64,000 bases of DNA from Warburgia ugandensis (lineage: Eukaryota; Streptophyta; Magnoliopsida; Canellales; Canellaceae): the NCBI GenBank assembly GCA_035236585.1, contig CP141135.1:7846001-7910000 (forward strand). Direction: 5' to 3'. Position numbers and translations under genes: made by a program. Positions 11,911-25,300 of the stretch are shown piece by piece. Positions within the stretch are counted from its first letter, which is position 1, and every line of letters begins with the position of its first letter. The notes below the pieces were generated by a model. The model was not told where the DNA came from. It was given only the letters and a program-made list of their open reading frames with translations, and made no database searches.

Positions 11911-13472
11911 TGGCACAGGAAAATAGTTTTTTTACATGGAAATGTGTTTCCTTGAAAACCAATACAGACTTCTCATTTTTATACGAGTAATGTAGTTATA
12001 AATATTATTATTTTAACCAGAATTACTTAAAAGCTGGCTACAAAATTTTTAAAAATTAGAAGTATTAGCGAAACTCTTTTTGGGACTAGTATCTGTCCTT
12101 TCACTTCCCACTTCTTAATTTCCACCTATTTAGTGGGCTTGTTGGCAAGGTTTGTATAATTCATGAGCATTTGATAGACTAGATTTCATCTCTAGATTGT
12201 TTAGGAAGATCTAAGCCGTTCATCATATTTGATGTACAAAAAGTAGCTAATCCATGAAAAATCAAATTGTTTGGATGATTTGAACCACTTGTTTGAGTCA
12301 TGAAAAAAAACTGATGGTTCTGATTTTCACTTCAAAGAAAAGGCATGAAATTTAGTGCGTAGCCTATCTAAACCATCTCCGACATGAAGAATGGCGCGAC
12401 TGTACCAGAATTATCACTATAAGTAATAAAATGGAAAGGAGTGCCATTATTTATCACCTTGTAATATATCAGCTAACAGGACTGCTAATCTCTCCACCCA
12501 AAAAACTTTTTTTTTTTTTGCTTTCTTTCTTTCTGTAATTGCTAATATACAGGCCTTGGATGAACGGATGAGATCTCCATTGTGATAATAAAAATAATGG
12601 ATTATTAACTGGTGGGGCCCTGAAGGAGCCGACTCACTAGTTTTTGGGTTTCTTACAAAAAGTTGGAAAAATATCCTTTTTCATCTGAAAAATCAGAGGA
12701 TATTTATGAACAGAGCTTAGAGCTCTGCTATACGGAAGCTGGGTGTATCTCCCGCTCTCTCGGAAAGACGATAGTTTGAGCATACACGTGGAATTGGTTT
12801 CCGTGGCTGGAAATGCTTTCCGCATGGGATAGTTGTCGCTTGTCTTATAAATTTTCACCGGTGACGGAATCTGTACTCTCTCGTTTGATACCGACACTCC
12901 TTTTCTAGTCGTTCCGTTGGCATTGTGGGGTTAGAGTTGAAAATGCATTTTCTGCAGTCCGATACTTAATGGACAATGTAGATCGTGTTCGCTCTTTGTG
13001 GCACGTGGTCGGATGGCCGCCCATAATTTAATGTACCTGGTCACAGCCAGGGAGGTTCAATGGACGTGGACATAATTATAAGTAAAGACGATTTTATATT
13101 TAATAATAAGCAGATTAACTGAAGCATAATAGAAAAATCTGGCTGTTCATTGATGGGGCGATTTGGATTGGGCCGACAAGATTAATGTACAGTGGAAGTA
13201 CAGCTCCTGATTCACGTGCTTTGGGCGATAATCCAACGAAGAGATGAAATTAAAAAGAACAAACAAACAACCAGGTGGGGCCAATGCAGTCGATTGATCT
13301 GCCGTCCATCTCTAAGCACCCTCACAGAGGAGGGTTCATCGGACAATGTCACAATGCGTGAGGATCATTTAGAGGGTGGTTTTTACTGGCAGGAGTTTCA
13401 TTTATTTATTTATTTATAGAGATTTGTTAGATTAGATGGGATATGGCTTTAATGGTCTTTGAGATGAGACGA
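11911..13472. other. intergenic sequence, nothing recognised
   Basis: AT-rich intergenic DNA. A poly(T) run lies at about 12508-12520. No gene is supported. Confidence 0.3.
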
Positions 13473-14236
13473 CATGAGATTTGGCTTGAGATGACCCAAA
13501 GTTGGCATGAGGTGGTTGAAAAGTCAACTTAACAGTGAGCGGAGATGAAATAATTTTCATGTGAACTCACCTGAAGCACTACTAACAATGATACGTCCCA
13601 TCTTATCTTATCTCAAGTCAGCTTACTCCATATCAAACGCCATTAATCCCATGTTAAGTTACTTGAAGAAGATATAGTTTTCTCTTAAAAAGTTACATAT
13701 GGTAGAGATATTGATTATTAGGATCTTATTAGAAGCAAAGAGAAAGTTTGAGTCTTCTAAGGAGGATTTACCCTGTCGAAGTGGCATCGTTGGAGGTTTA
13801 GCCCCCGCGTATCAATCACGTGCCGTTAATGGTCCTTGAGAAAAAGTGAGTTGGCTTGAGATGACCCAAATTCGGCATGAGATGATTGAAGAATCAACTT
13901 AATAGTGAGCTGAGATGAAATAATTTTAATCTCAAGTCACCTTGAGCACCACTAACAGTGAGATGAGAATGTATCTCTTCCTCTCGTCTCAAGCACCACT
14001 AACAATGATTTGGCCCATCTGATCTTATCTCAAGTCAGCACACTTCATATCAGGCACCACTGATCCCGCATTAAAGTTACATATAGTAGAGACAATGATT
14101 TAGGAAGTTACTTGAGAGAGAGAGAGAGATTGGTATTATATAATGTTAGAATCTTATTAGAAGTAAAGAGAAATTTTGAGTCTCCTAAGGAGGATTTTGA
14201 GCTGTCAAAGTGGCATCAAAGGAGGTTTAGTCCCCT
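13473..14236. repeat. diverged direct repeat of about 0.35 kb, two copies
   Basis: Copy 1 (about 13473-13806) and copy 2 (about 13853-14236) share, in the same order, GGCTTGAGATGACCCAAA, GAGATGAAATAATTTT, GCACCACTAACAATGAT, CTTATCTCAAGTCAGC, AGTTACATATGGTAGAGA, TCTTATTAGAAGCAAAGAGA and CTAAGGAGGATTT. Copy 2 has gained a short internal repeat of its AGCACCACTAACA part and a GA run. The mixture of CTTGAGATGA and ATCTCAAG motifs hints at a degraded inverted-repeat element, but no termini can be fixed. No coding potential. Confidence 0.7.
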
Positions 14237-14458
14237 CGAAGTGACTCTATGAATGAGTTATATCAGTTTAGAACGTATTTCTTTTACATTTATGCAGGCA
14301 TGTATCAAGTTCAATATGGTGTTTGCTTATGTAGATCAATTAATGAATTTCATACTTTCTATGAGTATATGTGGGCCATGATCTGAACCGTTGATTTATT
14401 GTGCCACATTTTACTAACGTTGATTGTACACCAATTTTTTTTTTCATTTGTGAACTTA

Positions 14459-14459
<1 letters not shown>

Positions 14460-14493
<34 letters not shown>

Positions 14494-14494
14494 A
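14460..14494. repeat. (TA)n(CA)n microsatellite
   Basis: A run of alternating TA followed by CA dinucleotides. Confidence 0.9.
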
Positions 14495-15107
14495 AAGTTA
14501 GAAAAAAAAAGATACTTTTGACTTTTTTTCAATCAATTACATGTCACCTGCATTTTACTTATGTGTTAAATAGCTGAAATTATCCCTCCACTTCTCATGC
14601 ATGGATGCTGATTTTACTGGTGCAAATATCACATAACAATGGCTAGTGCCAATGGTGGCAGACATCTCTTCTGGAATACAATTAATGGTTGCAAAGTTCG
14701 AGTTTCACTTTTCCCTTTTACTAGGATCAAATTTAGTAGCGTGTGAATGATTTGCTTAGTAGTTTGTATCCATCAAAATATAGAAAATGAGAAGAAGAAA
14801 GTGGCGATTAGACTTCTAAGAACCTAAGGCAGATGGGTGCTTTTGGGTCTACATGGAAAAATCTATTTACTGGTCCACGCCATTATAGTTACAGACCATC
14901 AACAGGAGGCCCAGGAGGTAAGACATGCTTGTCATAAGCCATCGGTTTAATTCACAGATTTGATCATGCAGGCATGGCATGTGTGTGTGGTGCCTAGCTT
15001 GTTAGAGAAACTTATTGTCTATCTCCTTATCATTTTTGTTCTCTTATACCGCTAATGCTGAAAAAGGCATGCTCATTAGACAATCATAACCCTGCATTTC
15101 GTCAAGT

Positions 15108-15412
15108 TTTATCATCGTCATCATCATCAAGAACTTATCCCGAGGTCAGTCACGTGAATCTTGTTACTCCGTTCTCCTCAATTAGGTGTCTTAGTTTTAT
15201 TTAGTTTTAAAGTTTTTAAATATTTTTTCATCACTTCTAGTTATGTTCTTTTTGGCCTTTCTCTTGCCCTTTAAAAACATTCAACTTGGATTGCCTGACT
15301 CCTTTTAACCAGTGCCTTTTTCGGTCTCTGACGGACATGTCCAAACCGTCTAAGTTTAATCTCCCTCGTCTTGACTCCTAAGTTTCTTCTAATATACTAT
15401 TCCTCAGTTTTA
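15108..15412 (-). mobile_element. degraded RTE-type LINE 3' end
   Basis: This is a minus-strand relic of the same LINE family as 29710-30442. It keeps the (GAT)n-like 3' tail (CATCGTCATCATCATCAAG on the plus strand), the adjacent TTATCCCGAGGTCAGTCACG and GACATGTCCAAACCGTC, the last encoding the WFGHVQ region of the C-terminus. Frameshifts and indels are frequent, so it is an old copy. Confidence 0.75.
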
Positions 15413-17316
15413 TTATACTTATTGTATTTAAACCTGACAGATAGTTACAATTAAGGGATGAGAACATTCCAGGTTCATGGCCTTTTCAGGACGGGAAGCC
15501 GAGATGAGCAGCCGGAATCACAAAAGACACGGACCCTATATTCGGAGCTGCTTTTTAAGCAAGCATGTATGTGCCTGTCGTCTACGCAGGGGACCATCTT
15601 ATAAGAACTCAAATTTGGACAACGTGTAAGAGTTTCCCATAAAGGTTAAAAAGTGATGGAGGACCACGTGAACACCTTGTAGAGTTCAGCAAGTGGGTCT
15701 CAACCTTGTGCTTATCACCAACTCTCTCTTTCTCTCTCTCTCAAAATAGTTTAGAACAATGTAATTTGATCATCAATTTATCAAGGGCATATGGAGTGAC
15801 AGGAACATGGTCAGCCGGGGTCTATAGACCAAGCAATATGCATAGCCGGCTCTCAACATCTGAAGTGTGAAAATATAAGCACCAAATAATTTGTATAAAG
15901 GCACATGAATCCACCATAGATGTACAGCCAATGGGTAACCACCTCGACAAGATGCCAGTTGTAGGATAAGTCTTCAAGGATCTAACTGTTTAAACTTTCT
16001 TCCTAAAAGGATTGATGCTGTCACATAGACAATTTACTCAATGCACAATCAGCCACACTGGAGACAATATGTCAGAACAGCCATTATACCCAAGGAAACC
16101 CATAATTTTCAGTGACCATCCAACCATCCAAAAGTCCCTGTTCCCTGCTCTGCCTTCTACAAAGGATCTACGTTTAAAAGGATCCCATAGGCACCCATCC
16201 ACCTCCGAGTCTTTGTTGATTGATCACATGATGATGTCCTTCAATGTGCCTGTAAGACACTAGCGGTTTCACCTCCCAATCTTGTAAATGGAGCATTATT
16301 GGGTGTGTGCCTAGATCTGCAAGGTCACTGCTGGAGCTTTATTGAGCGAGTGCCTACATCTGGAAGATCATTGATGGTGAAGCAGCATATCATCAACAAT
16401 GAGCGAACAGAAGATTATAGTTTATGTTGCAGAACGGCCTTCATCAATACTGTAACAGCAGTTGCATCTCATATCAATGTTTAAATGCACCATTTGCACG
16501 TAACGTCAAGATTGAAATTGAGCATCTTGTAGAACAGAAGCAATTGTATGTATCTAAGTAACTTGTCGTTGGTGCATTGTCCTGTCCAAATCAAAATTCG
16601 GACGGAATGTCCTGTTAGATTTATGCTCCATCGTGGGTCAAGATCTACCCAGATTCCATTTGTACATAACAGGACAATGATCTGAATACCACTCCTTTTG
16701 CTAAGAGATCTTTCTTCTTACATTCGGTTCAATCTTCGTGGCTTCCACCAAATATTAGGTTCAAGAGTCCCGGTAGGATTTAATTTAAACCATGCCGGCA
16801 TCACCTGCGGGTTAGAATCTCATGTGATGTCTTATAACTCAAAGATTCGTTCAAGTTACAAGTTGAAGTAGAACCAAGTAGAAATGGACAATATTTGGCA
16901 AAATAGAAGGCCTCTGAATGCAGGCTCATCTGCACACTCCATTTGGAAGCGTCCACATAGTTTGTGCTGACTGCAACAAAACTGCGGTATGTGCACACGT
17001 GTAGCGGAGCATTCAGGTTCAAATTTGGAAGAGCTTGCTTGGTAGCAGAGAATTTAGCAATGCCAGCGTGGCGAGGGCCGGCCCCGGCTGTCAATGGTTG
17101 GGGGCGGCAAGATGTAAGTCTACAAAAACAGAATTAAGGGAAAATAATACAAGAAACTGATACAGAGAGAAATGTCAATCAATTACAATGGTAAGCATAA
17201 TCAAATAAATACAAGGCCAGAAATATTGAGCAACCCTAGAAGTTTAATAGGACAAGCATACAGAGAGTTGATGGCCATGAAAGCATACAAAGCCGTGCTT
17301 CTTGCATCTTCAGAAA
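15413..17316. other. intergenic region and likely 3' UTR of the F-box/LRR gene
   Basis: No gene is recognised between 15413 and about 16800. The last few hundred bases before 17316 lie directly downstream of the minus-strand F-box/LRR stop codon and should hold its 3' UTR. I do not see an exact AATAAA there. Short plus-strand open frames at about 16012-16484 have no recognisable relatives. Confidence 0.35.
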
Positions 17317-20300
17317 TCACTCCCCCATGAGTTCTTCTTCGTCACTGTCATCAGCCTCACCGTCTCCTCCTAGCAGCAGCAGTTCCAGTTCATCAATCTC
17401 TTCATGTTCGCACCAGCAAAAATCGTCCGATGCATCCCAGTAGCCTGTCCCCATCTCCTCACCACGACATGCCACATGCAAGAAAGGCCTGTTTCTTGAC
17501 AAAGCATCTACTAAATCTCTGTTCAGACATCCCATCACTCCCAACCATCTCAGTCTTGGGAAGTAAGGCTTTTTAAACCATCGAAATGAAAGCCTTGTAA
17601 TACCACCAATATCATAAAGGTCCAGGATCCGCAAGCTACTCCCACACAACCCACCCATTGATGCCAAAGCCATGACTGAAGTGTCCCCAATGTGGGGGCA
17701 TTCTCGCATACGAAGTTCAACAATAGGTACCCCACTTTTAGCTAGTAATAAAATTCCATTATCTGTGAGATTAGGAAGATTGGAGAGGTCCAGGGCTTGC
17801 AAGCTCTGCCCGAATGAGCTGCCAAATATAGCCTCAATACACCCATCAGTGAGCCTCTTACAGTTTCTAACAGACAGTGAAATTAATGAACTCATACTGT
17901 GCTCCAAGTATGAGAATCCCAAATCACTGATGTCCATGCTGTCCAATAGTAAAATCTTCAATTTAGAAAGATTACACATGGCTCTCAGGGCCTCATCCCC
18001 TAAGTTTCGGCAATCCCTCAAGTCTAAAACCCTAAGATTCTTGTTAGATGTCAACTGCGTAATGGCAAGGTCGGTCAAAAGATTACACCATCTCAGGCTA
18101 ACATGAGTAAGAGAGAGAGGGGTGGCGGAGATATCATGAAACACCAAATCTGTCAGTTGGCTTCCATGAGACACCCTAAGCTTGTGTAGGTTAGAGCAGG
18201 AATGCAAGATCGCCCTGAAACCTGCATCTGTAAGGCGGCAAAAGCCCCCAAGACAAATACTTTCCAAGTTTGAGCACCTATTTGCCATTAATAGGACACC
18301 CAGATCATTAACCCGTCTGAAGAAGGTGCGCATGAATTCCTGGCTACGGACCAGGGAAAGGTGTTTTAGTTTCCCATGTGGATTAATCTGCTGAAGGCCA
18401 TAGTTCGTGAGATCATCTGTCATACCTGGTTCTATAGGGGGTGCATCTTGAAGATCTAAATGGTTCAAGGACATGAGACCCTGAGATATTGCACCAACTA
18501 AATTATCTGTAATATTGTCTAGTGAAAGACATAGTTTCTGCAGATTTGACAGCGGAGATGGCTGCATGTGATGTGGTGGCTGTTGAGATGCTATTTTTGT
18601 ACTCAGCATTTCAGTCATCATTACCCAGAGGATATAACCAATCTCAAGAGTCCTGAGATTTCCTGAACCCTTGGCCCAGACTTGAGCGAAAGGGTGATGG
18701 TTGAATGTTGAGACATCGAACAACAGGTTCAATGACTGCCAATATAGAAGGCTTATTAGTTAAGTTATTGCATATCAACAAAGTATGTCACATAGAGGCT
18801 GCTAAAGAGAATTTATTTGTCATTAACCATTACATAACTTACAAAGAGGTGTAAAAGTTTTAATAAAGCTAAATTAGAAGTGAATAGCTACAGAGTTTAA
18901 CAAGAACATGAAATTTCAACTGCCACAAACTATCTCCTCATTCCCAAGAAATCAAGAGGCAAACCAAAAATTGATCAAACCCTTTAATTGTACAAATACA
19001 GATCTCACAACGATTATCCTGGCTTGACAACATAACATATTTTGCACATTGGAGTCTACAACAACTAAAAATCAGCTAAGAAAGCAAAATTGACTGCATA
19101 GGTTTTGGTATTGAGTGGAATAAATAGACCAACTTTCAAATGCAGTGAATGCACTATGACCACACTGCCAGAAATTGTGGAGGAGGAGGAAAAAGATAGA
19201 AATAAGCTTTGAATCCACAGATAATGTGTGTCAAGTTTTGGAAATTTTTTTAGTGATTGTGGACTATGATCCTCCGATTTATTCTTACCAGGCATGCCTT
19301 TGAAGGATTTTTGTTCTTTTTCTTAGATGACAGGTGAGGTGATGATCAGAAGCTTCAGTAACCTCAGTTTGAAAATTTTTGGTTCAGAAAAAAGGGAAAC
19401 AGTAGGTGCATTCATTCATTTATGAAAAATTTAAACTTAAAAACGTGAGCCAGAAACCCTGGTTTGCTTTAACTTATCTCTGCACAGGAATCCTGGCTGC
19501 TTGAGATCTAGTTTCTGATATTTCTTGAGCTTTACTCCCATTATGCAGTCCCATTAGATGAGCTGGAGTTGGAGGAACTCCGGGCTCTATGAAGATTAGT
19601 CAGGGGTTCCCTAATAACTTTACCTCAACTTAAGCTTCAACAATCAATTCCTACTCAATCTTAGTTGGCACTTGGGTTTCTCCCTGATTGTGATGCATAT
19701 GAGCAACAACCACTCTGATCTCAACAATAATTGCTTAAGTTGCTAATATGTGAAATTTCAAATCGTTATCATGAAGAAGCAACAAGAATCTATACAATAT
19801 TAAAATTTTAAGAAACAGTTTTGTTGACTCAGTACTTGATATTTTTCCTTTAAGAATGCATCAAAGAGGAGCTAGAAGAGGAATAGTAATCATGACACGT
19901 TTGTCAAGCTCCACATAATTGCAAATGACCTAGTACAAACTATACTGGCTGTATGCAACACGAAATTTTAGAGTGAAACCAGAAACAAAGCGAGGTTCAG
20001 TCCTTGCAAGTAACCATAAAGAAGGCATCACAAGAAAACAACAGAAATACTCGTGATTCAGGAAAACAGAATCAATTCTATCACCAAGGAATTACTCAGA
20101 TATAATTTAATCTTACTTCTAACTGGGTGCAACCACTAAGCAACTCCTCTAGATCTGATGTGAGGATTTCAAGCCCTCTTTGTTCAGCTAGTGAGCCCAC
20201 AGAGAGTGATCTGGTAAGGTGATACATAAGAATTAGAGACATCAAAGAGATGGAGCTTCACAGTTACTGTGAGGTGACCTCAGCATGCATATGAAAGAAA

Positions 20301-22314
20301 TCAAATTTTGCAAGAAAAAGAAAGGAAATATAATTCAAATAGAGTCTCGTGGTTATGCTGCTCAATAGAGTCATACTTACCTGCTTCAGAACAAATCACA
20401 CATCTTTAACACATAACTTGATTTAGAACATTGTATGGATAATACTAACTACATATATAACTGTACATAGAAAAAATATATGCTTCTCCTTGATTTATTG
20501 TTCTAAAGCCACATAAGTATTCATTTTGTATCCTACATACAATACTGTCACTGTATATGCATACAAATATAGGTACGGTTAGCAGTATTTTATAGTTGAA
20601 GGCCAAGCTATTAACCCCTTCCTTAACCCAAGAAACATTATAATTTTGTTTTCCACTGAACTCCTCCTGAGTTATGACAAATTCTCCTGGTTTATGATAT
20701 TTCCTAACTCCTTTCTCATCCTCCAAAGGGTATCAAAGTGCTCATATTTGCAAGATCTTCCTTTTTTCTTCCTTGATTTACCAAAAGACCTCTTCTTCAC
20801 CTTAAGTTTCCAAGAGTTCAGCAATCTTCCACCAACCCAGTGAGAGTTCCTCTACTACATTATGGGGTGGGTTTGAAACTCAAAATATCTAACCATGAGA
20901 TCAGTCAGTGCATTGATGACTAATTATCCATCGAAAGTAAAACGGTTTTGAAAATAGCTAAATATATTCTTTTGAATATCTTGAAAAAAAGGATACTTCA
21001 TGCTACAAGTAGTTATAAATAGATCATGGTGTTGACAACATTAACGTCATGGAAATCATCAGCTCAGTTGAGAGGATGAAGTAAAGAAATCTGCCCATTC
21101 TTGCTCAAAGCCCGCTTCTTACAATCTTCTGAGGGACAGAAGTGAAGTCTCTTCAGCGGATGACTCGGACAAATACAATGTCCGACAAGTTTAATGAAAG
21201 GGGTAGCTAGATGGAAGGGAGGGAAAGAGAAGGTAGCCCCAACAATAGCATAGATAATGCTCTAGCACTTCAATCCAGCACAGGCTGGAATTAAGCCTCT
21301 TCTCCACTATTTTTCTGGAGGCCAATCAAATAGGCTGCATTCTAGGAACAAGCACTACCTAGCATCATTCTGTGAACAGCAGTATCATTCTAGTGGACAG
21401 CAAATGAATCCAATTCAAATATCTTTTCTCCCTAGCTGAATGATCAGAAGACTCAACCACTGTTCTTCGCACAAGGAGAACTTACAAGCTTAGCTAAACA
21501 TGATACCTAGCCTCCACTATTTCAAAGGAGAAAGTCTATCATCAGCACCCATTAGACCTTTCTAGTTGTCCTTGCCTCCTTGGCTAAGATCTTTCATAAA
21601 TTGGGAGACTCCATCCACTCAAAGACTCCATCAATGGAGCAATTAGAATTCTAGCATCACGCACACATCAAACCTCACTAGCATCATGACATGCAATTGT
21701 AACAACTCTGATTTTGATAATATAAATGTTTATTTTTGCAAAAGCCATCACCAAAAGCAAACTAGCTCAATTGGCTGTGGAATGTGTACTAATGATTGAA
21801 GTCTAAAGTTTAAACCACAAACATGACATGCTAACATTCTTTTTGGAGAAAATTCCTAACCTAAAGCCAGTGGATGTCCAGGTGCAATGAACTCACCTGG
21901 TTTGGACATCTACTCTTGGCTTGGAAACTAGAATATTAGAATAGGAAGAGAATAATGAATATGAAGGAATCTTGAGAATTTTGGGAAATCAAGAAAGTCA
22001 ACTTAGAATGTGATCCAGATCATAACAAGATGAAAGGCTAAGATCATGAGGATCTGAGTGGTGAAAGATTAGAGAGAAAAGCAGGAAAGCATCTGAGATC
22101 TTGTAGAATTAGGAAAAATAATAAGATCAAGATCTGAGAAATAGGAGATAAGAAAGAATCATGAAACATAATAAAGAGTGGATAAGATCAGAATCAGGGT
22201 TGGTATAAGATAGGAAAGAGAAGCATGTATGGAAATTTGATATAACACAAAATAGTAAAGGAGGACCAAATATAATTGGTTAGGTAAAGATAAAAGAAGA
22301 AAAACATGCAAAAA

Positions 22315-22358
<44 letters not shown>

Positions 22359-25300
22359 CACATGAAGTTTTCTTCTCAGACATTGCGTTTTGGATAGGAC
22401 GACAATAAAAGAATGATTTCTTCAACAAGGTAGGGAATTGTGGTAAAAGGAAATTGTCTAAAATAGCTTGAATATCTAACTAGTTTATGCATGTGCTTTA
22501 ACTATCTATCCAATCTATATGGCACACACAGAGGTTTACTTATTAATCCATCATGCTTATTAATAATTTCCTAATTTTAGCATACATTATTCTCAACCTA
22601 ACAACATGTGCACCTACTTTCACTATCATTCAATACCATGTGCATCATGTCAGACTTACCCTTGATTATATGGCTAGATCTGTGATGTCTTCATGCATTT
22701 TATATGTCTTTGATTCATGGCCTAAGTGCATCATGTATAGTGTATGGGTTATGCTAATTATTAATCTTGTGATCCTATTACAATGCCCATTTGTAAAATA
22801 TTGATCCAAGAATTATGAGCATTAATGGGTGATGAAATAAGCACCATGAACACAATTGATCTCGTATCTCATTTCTATGCATGCTCTTGACACTAATGCT
22901 AGTTGAATTGTTAATCCATGCATACCACGTTATAAGGTATGATTTACGCACATGAATTCAAGGTTTTTCATCTACGGGATTTTTGTTTTGAAGGGATTAA
23001 TATGATATGCTTAATAGTGGTGTAACATAAGAAATTTTAAAATGCTTTCTTAGATTGAAATTGAATGAGTGGCTCAAATTATCATTTTACATGTTGAATG
23101 TTAGAGGAGCAAGCGTGTACTCCATCTTATGTCCTAGATTCATTATATACACTACACTACATGGTTGAAATGGCCATGCACGTATCCCTATTTGCATTTG
23201 GTCATCATTTTATCTAACGTTGTTATATGTGAGATTTCTCAACTTGTGATCATGAATGGATGGCTATATATATGCATTTGTGATATTGCTACTTATTTTG
23301 AGCATGTGTCAATTAAAAGTTTGATTTACGGCATTTATCCAAATGATTATAAAAAGTTTAGAATAATGAATGGTTTTGGAAAGAATGACTATATGGAATG
23401 GTTACAATCATGATATAGACTTGAAAAAGTCAAACTGTAGGTTTGCTTAAGTTGAGATGAGTATTCATAGGGGTAAAATCCCTTAGTTGCTATGCTAAGA
23501 AGACCACCGGCTTCTGAAATGAGATACCTACCTAAGAGGCCTATTATCGAGAGTTGTGTCATGGGGAGAATGCTCCTTTGTGATCTAATGCTCCAATGAG
23601 GATTGGTGTAGTTTGTGGTATCCACGACCGATTGCAATTGAATGTGGGTCCTTTACGTGCACAGTATATTGTATAATTATTAGACATGGACTAACATATA
23701 GGTCATCCTTGAGGATATTGGCCATTGCCTTGATGGGCATGTGGTGTAACACTATCACTCAGTGATACAATGGATTATGATATGCCATTCATTTGAATAT
23801 TGAATTATGGTTTGGATTTAAATTCGTATTGTTTGGGCTGTGACTAGGGAACCATGTAATGGCATGGCATGGTTTTATTCCCCTACTACATGTGAAGGTT
23901 TTTAAAGTGACATTGGGTTGAAGGGTGGAATTAAAAAAATATGTATTAAGTATTTCAAATGTTTTAGCAAAAAAAGATCCTATAAGAGAGTTTAATTTCC
24001 AAATTATATTTCAAAAATCCTTTTCTAAAAGCCTAGGTTGTCACACTTGGTATTTCAGCATAGATCCCTTTGCTCACAGCCAAATAACAATATAAACATG
24101 TTGTAATTACATTAGTTAGCTAGAAGTACAAACTTACTAGGTTTTTGGTTATTGACATTTAGATGACACTAAAAAGGCGTAAAGCTGCTAACTTGGTCGA
24201 GACTTCATCCTCTGGAGCTTGAGAAAATAACATGTTTCAAAATGACTCAGCTGAGGAAATGATAAAACTCCTCTTAGAAAGGATGAAGCAAAGGTTACAG
24301 AATCTAGGGCATAGGGAAGAGCCAAGGACAGCAGCTAGAGATGATGAATTGGGTCCAAAAGGAGACACATTGTTGGAGTGATTCAAATAGATAGCTCCAA
24401 AATTTTCAGGAGAAGACCAAAAGCAGCCAAGACTTGGCTCTACGAAGTGGAGATGATTTCTAAGGCTATGAAGGTCCCAAAGGACAGGTAGGTGCCAGTA
24501 ACTATATTCGTGCTAATTGGAGAGGCCTTACACTAGTAGCCCACAGCTGAGAGGACTACTTCAATGATATGGAAGTAATTGAGTAGCTTCAATGATATGG
24601 AAGTGATTGAGTAGGAAGACTTCAAAACAGTCTTCATTGACAAATACTTACCACCCTATGTTAAGGAGAAAGGAATTCCTAGAATTGGAGCAAGGTTCCA
24701 TTACAGTGGGATAGTATGAAACCAAATTTGTTGAGGCAGTTTCCTTTGGGACCTTGAGGTCACGGGTTCAAGGAGTGGAAACAGCCTCTTGCAAAAAAGC
24801 AAGGTAAGGCTGTGTACTATAAGCCCTTGTGATCCACGCCTTCTTGGGACCCTGCATAGGAGGGAGCTTCGTGCATCGCGGCTGCCCATTTTGCTCTAGA
24901 ATTGTGTCTGACAAAACAGGGAACTACACAGAAATTTATCAGAAGATTAAACTTTTATATCAAGAGCAAGATACTGACAGCTCGGCCTTCCTCGTTGTTA
25001 AAGGCTGTGAAGTTAGCAGCTACTGTGGAATGGGAGGATAGAGCTTCCAGTAGAGGGGATGAGAAGTCTAGTAGGCAAAAGCCAGCTGGAAGGGGAGGAG
25101 ACACCCTGCACCAACAAAGTTTGTTAGACCACAGAAACCAGCACCACAGAACTTCAGGAAAAGAGAAGGAAGATGCCCCATGCCAACTTGCCAGGGTCCC
25201 ACATTGGCAAACCCTATTACTTCTGCAAATGACGATGCTTCATTTGCAGTGATAAAGGCCATTTTCTAAGAGAACACCCGAAGAAAGGGAGAGATGAACA

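Noticed and set aside
17672-18106. 144-codon plus-strand open frame
   Set aside because: It lies antisense to the last exon of the F-box/LRR gene, whose frame is clearly the real one.
22159-22428. Minus-strand open frame rich in Ser-Leu repeats
   Set aside because: The repeats come from the AG microsatellite inside the gypsy LTR; the same applies to 38445-38645.
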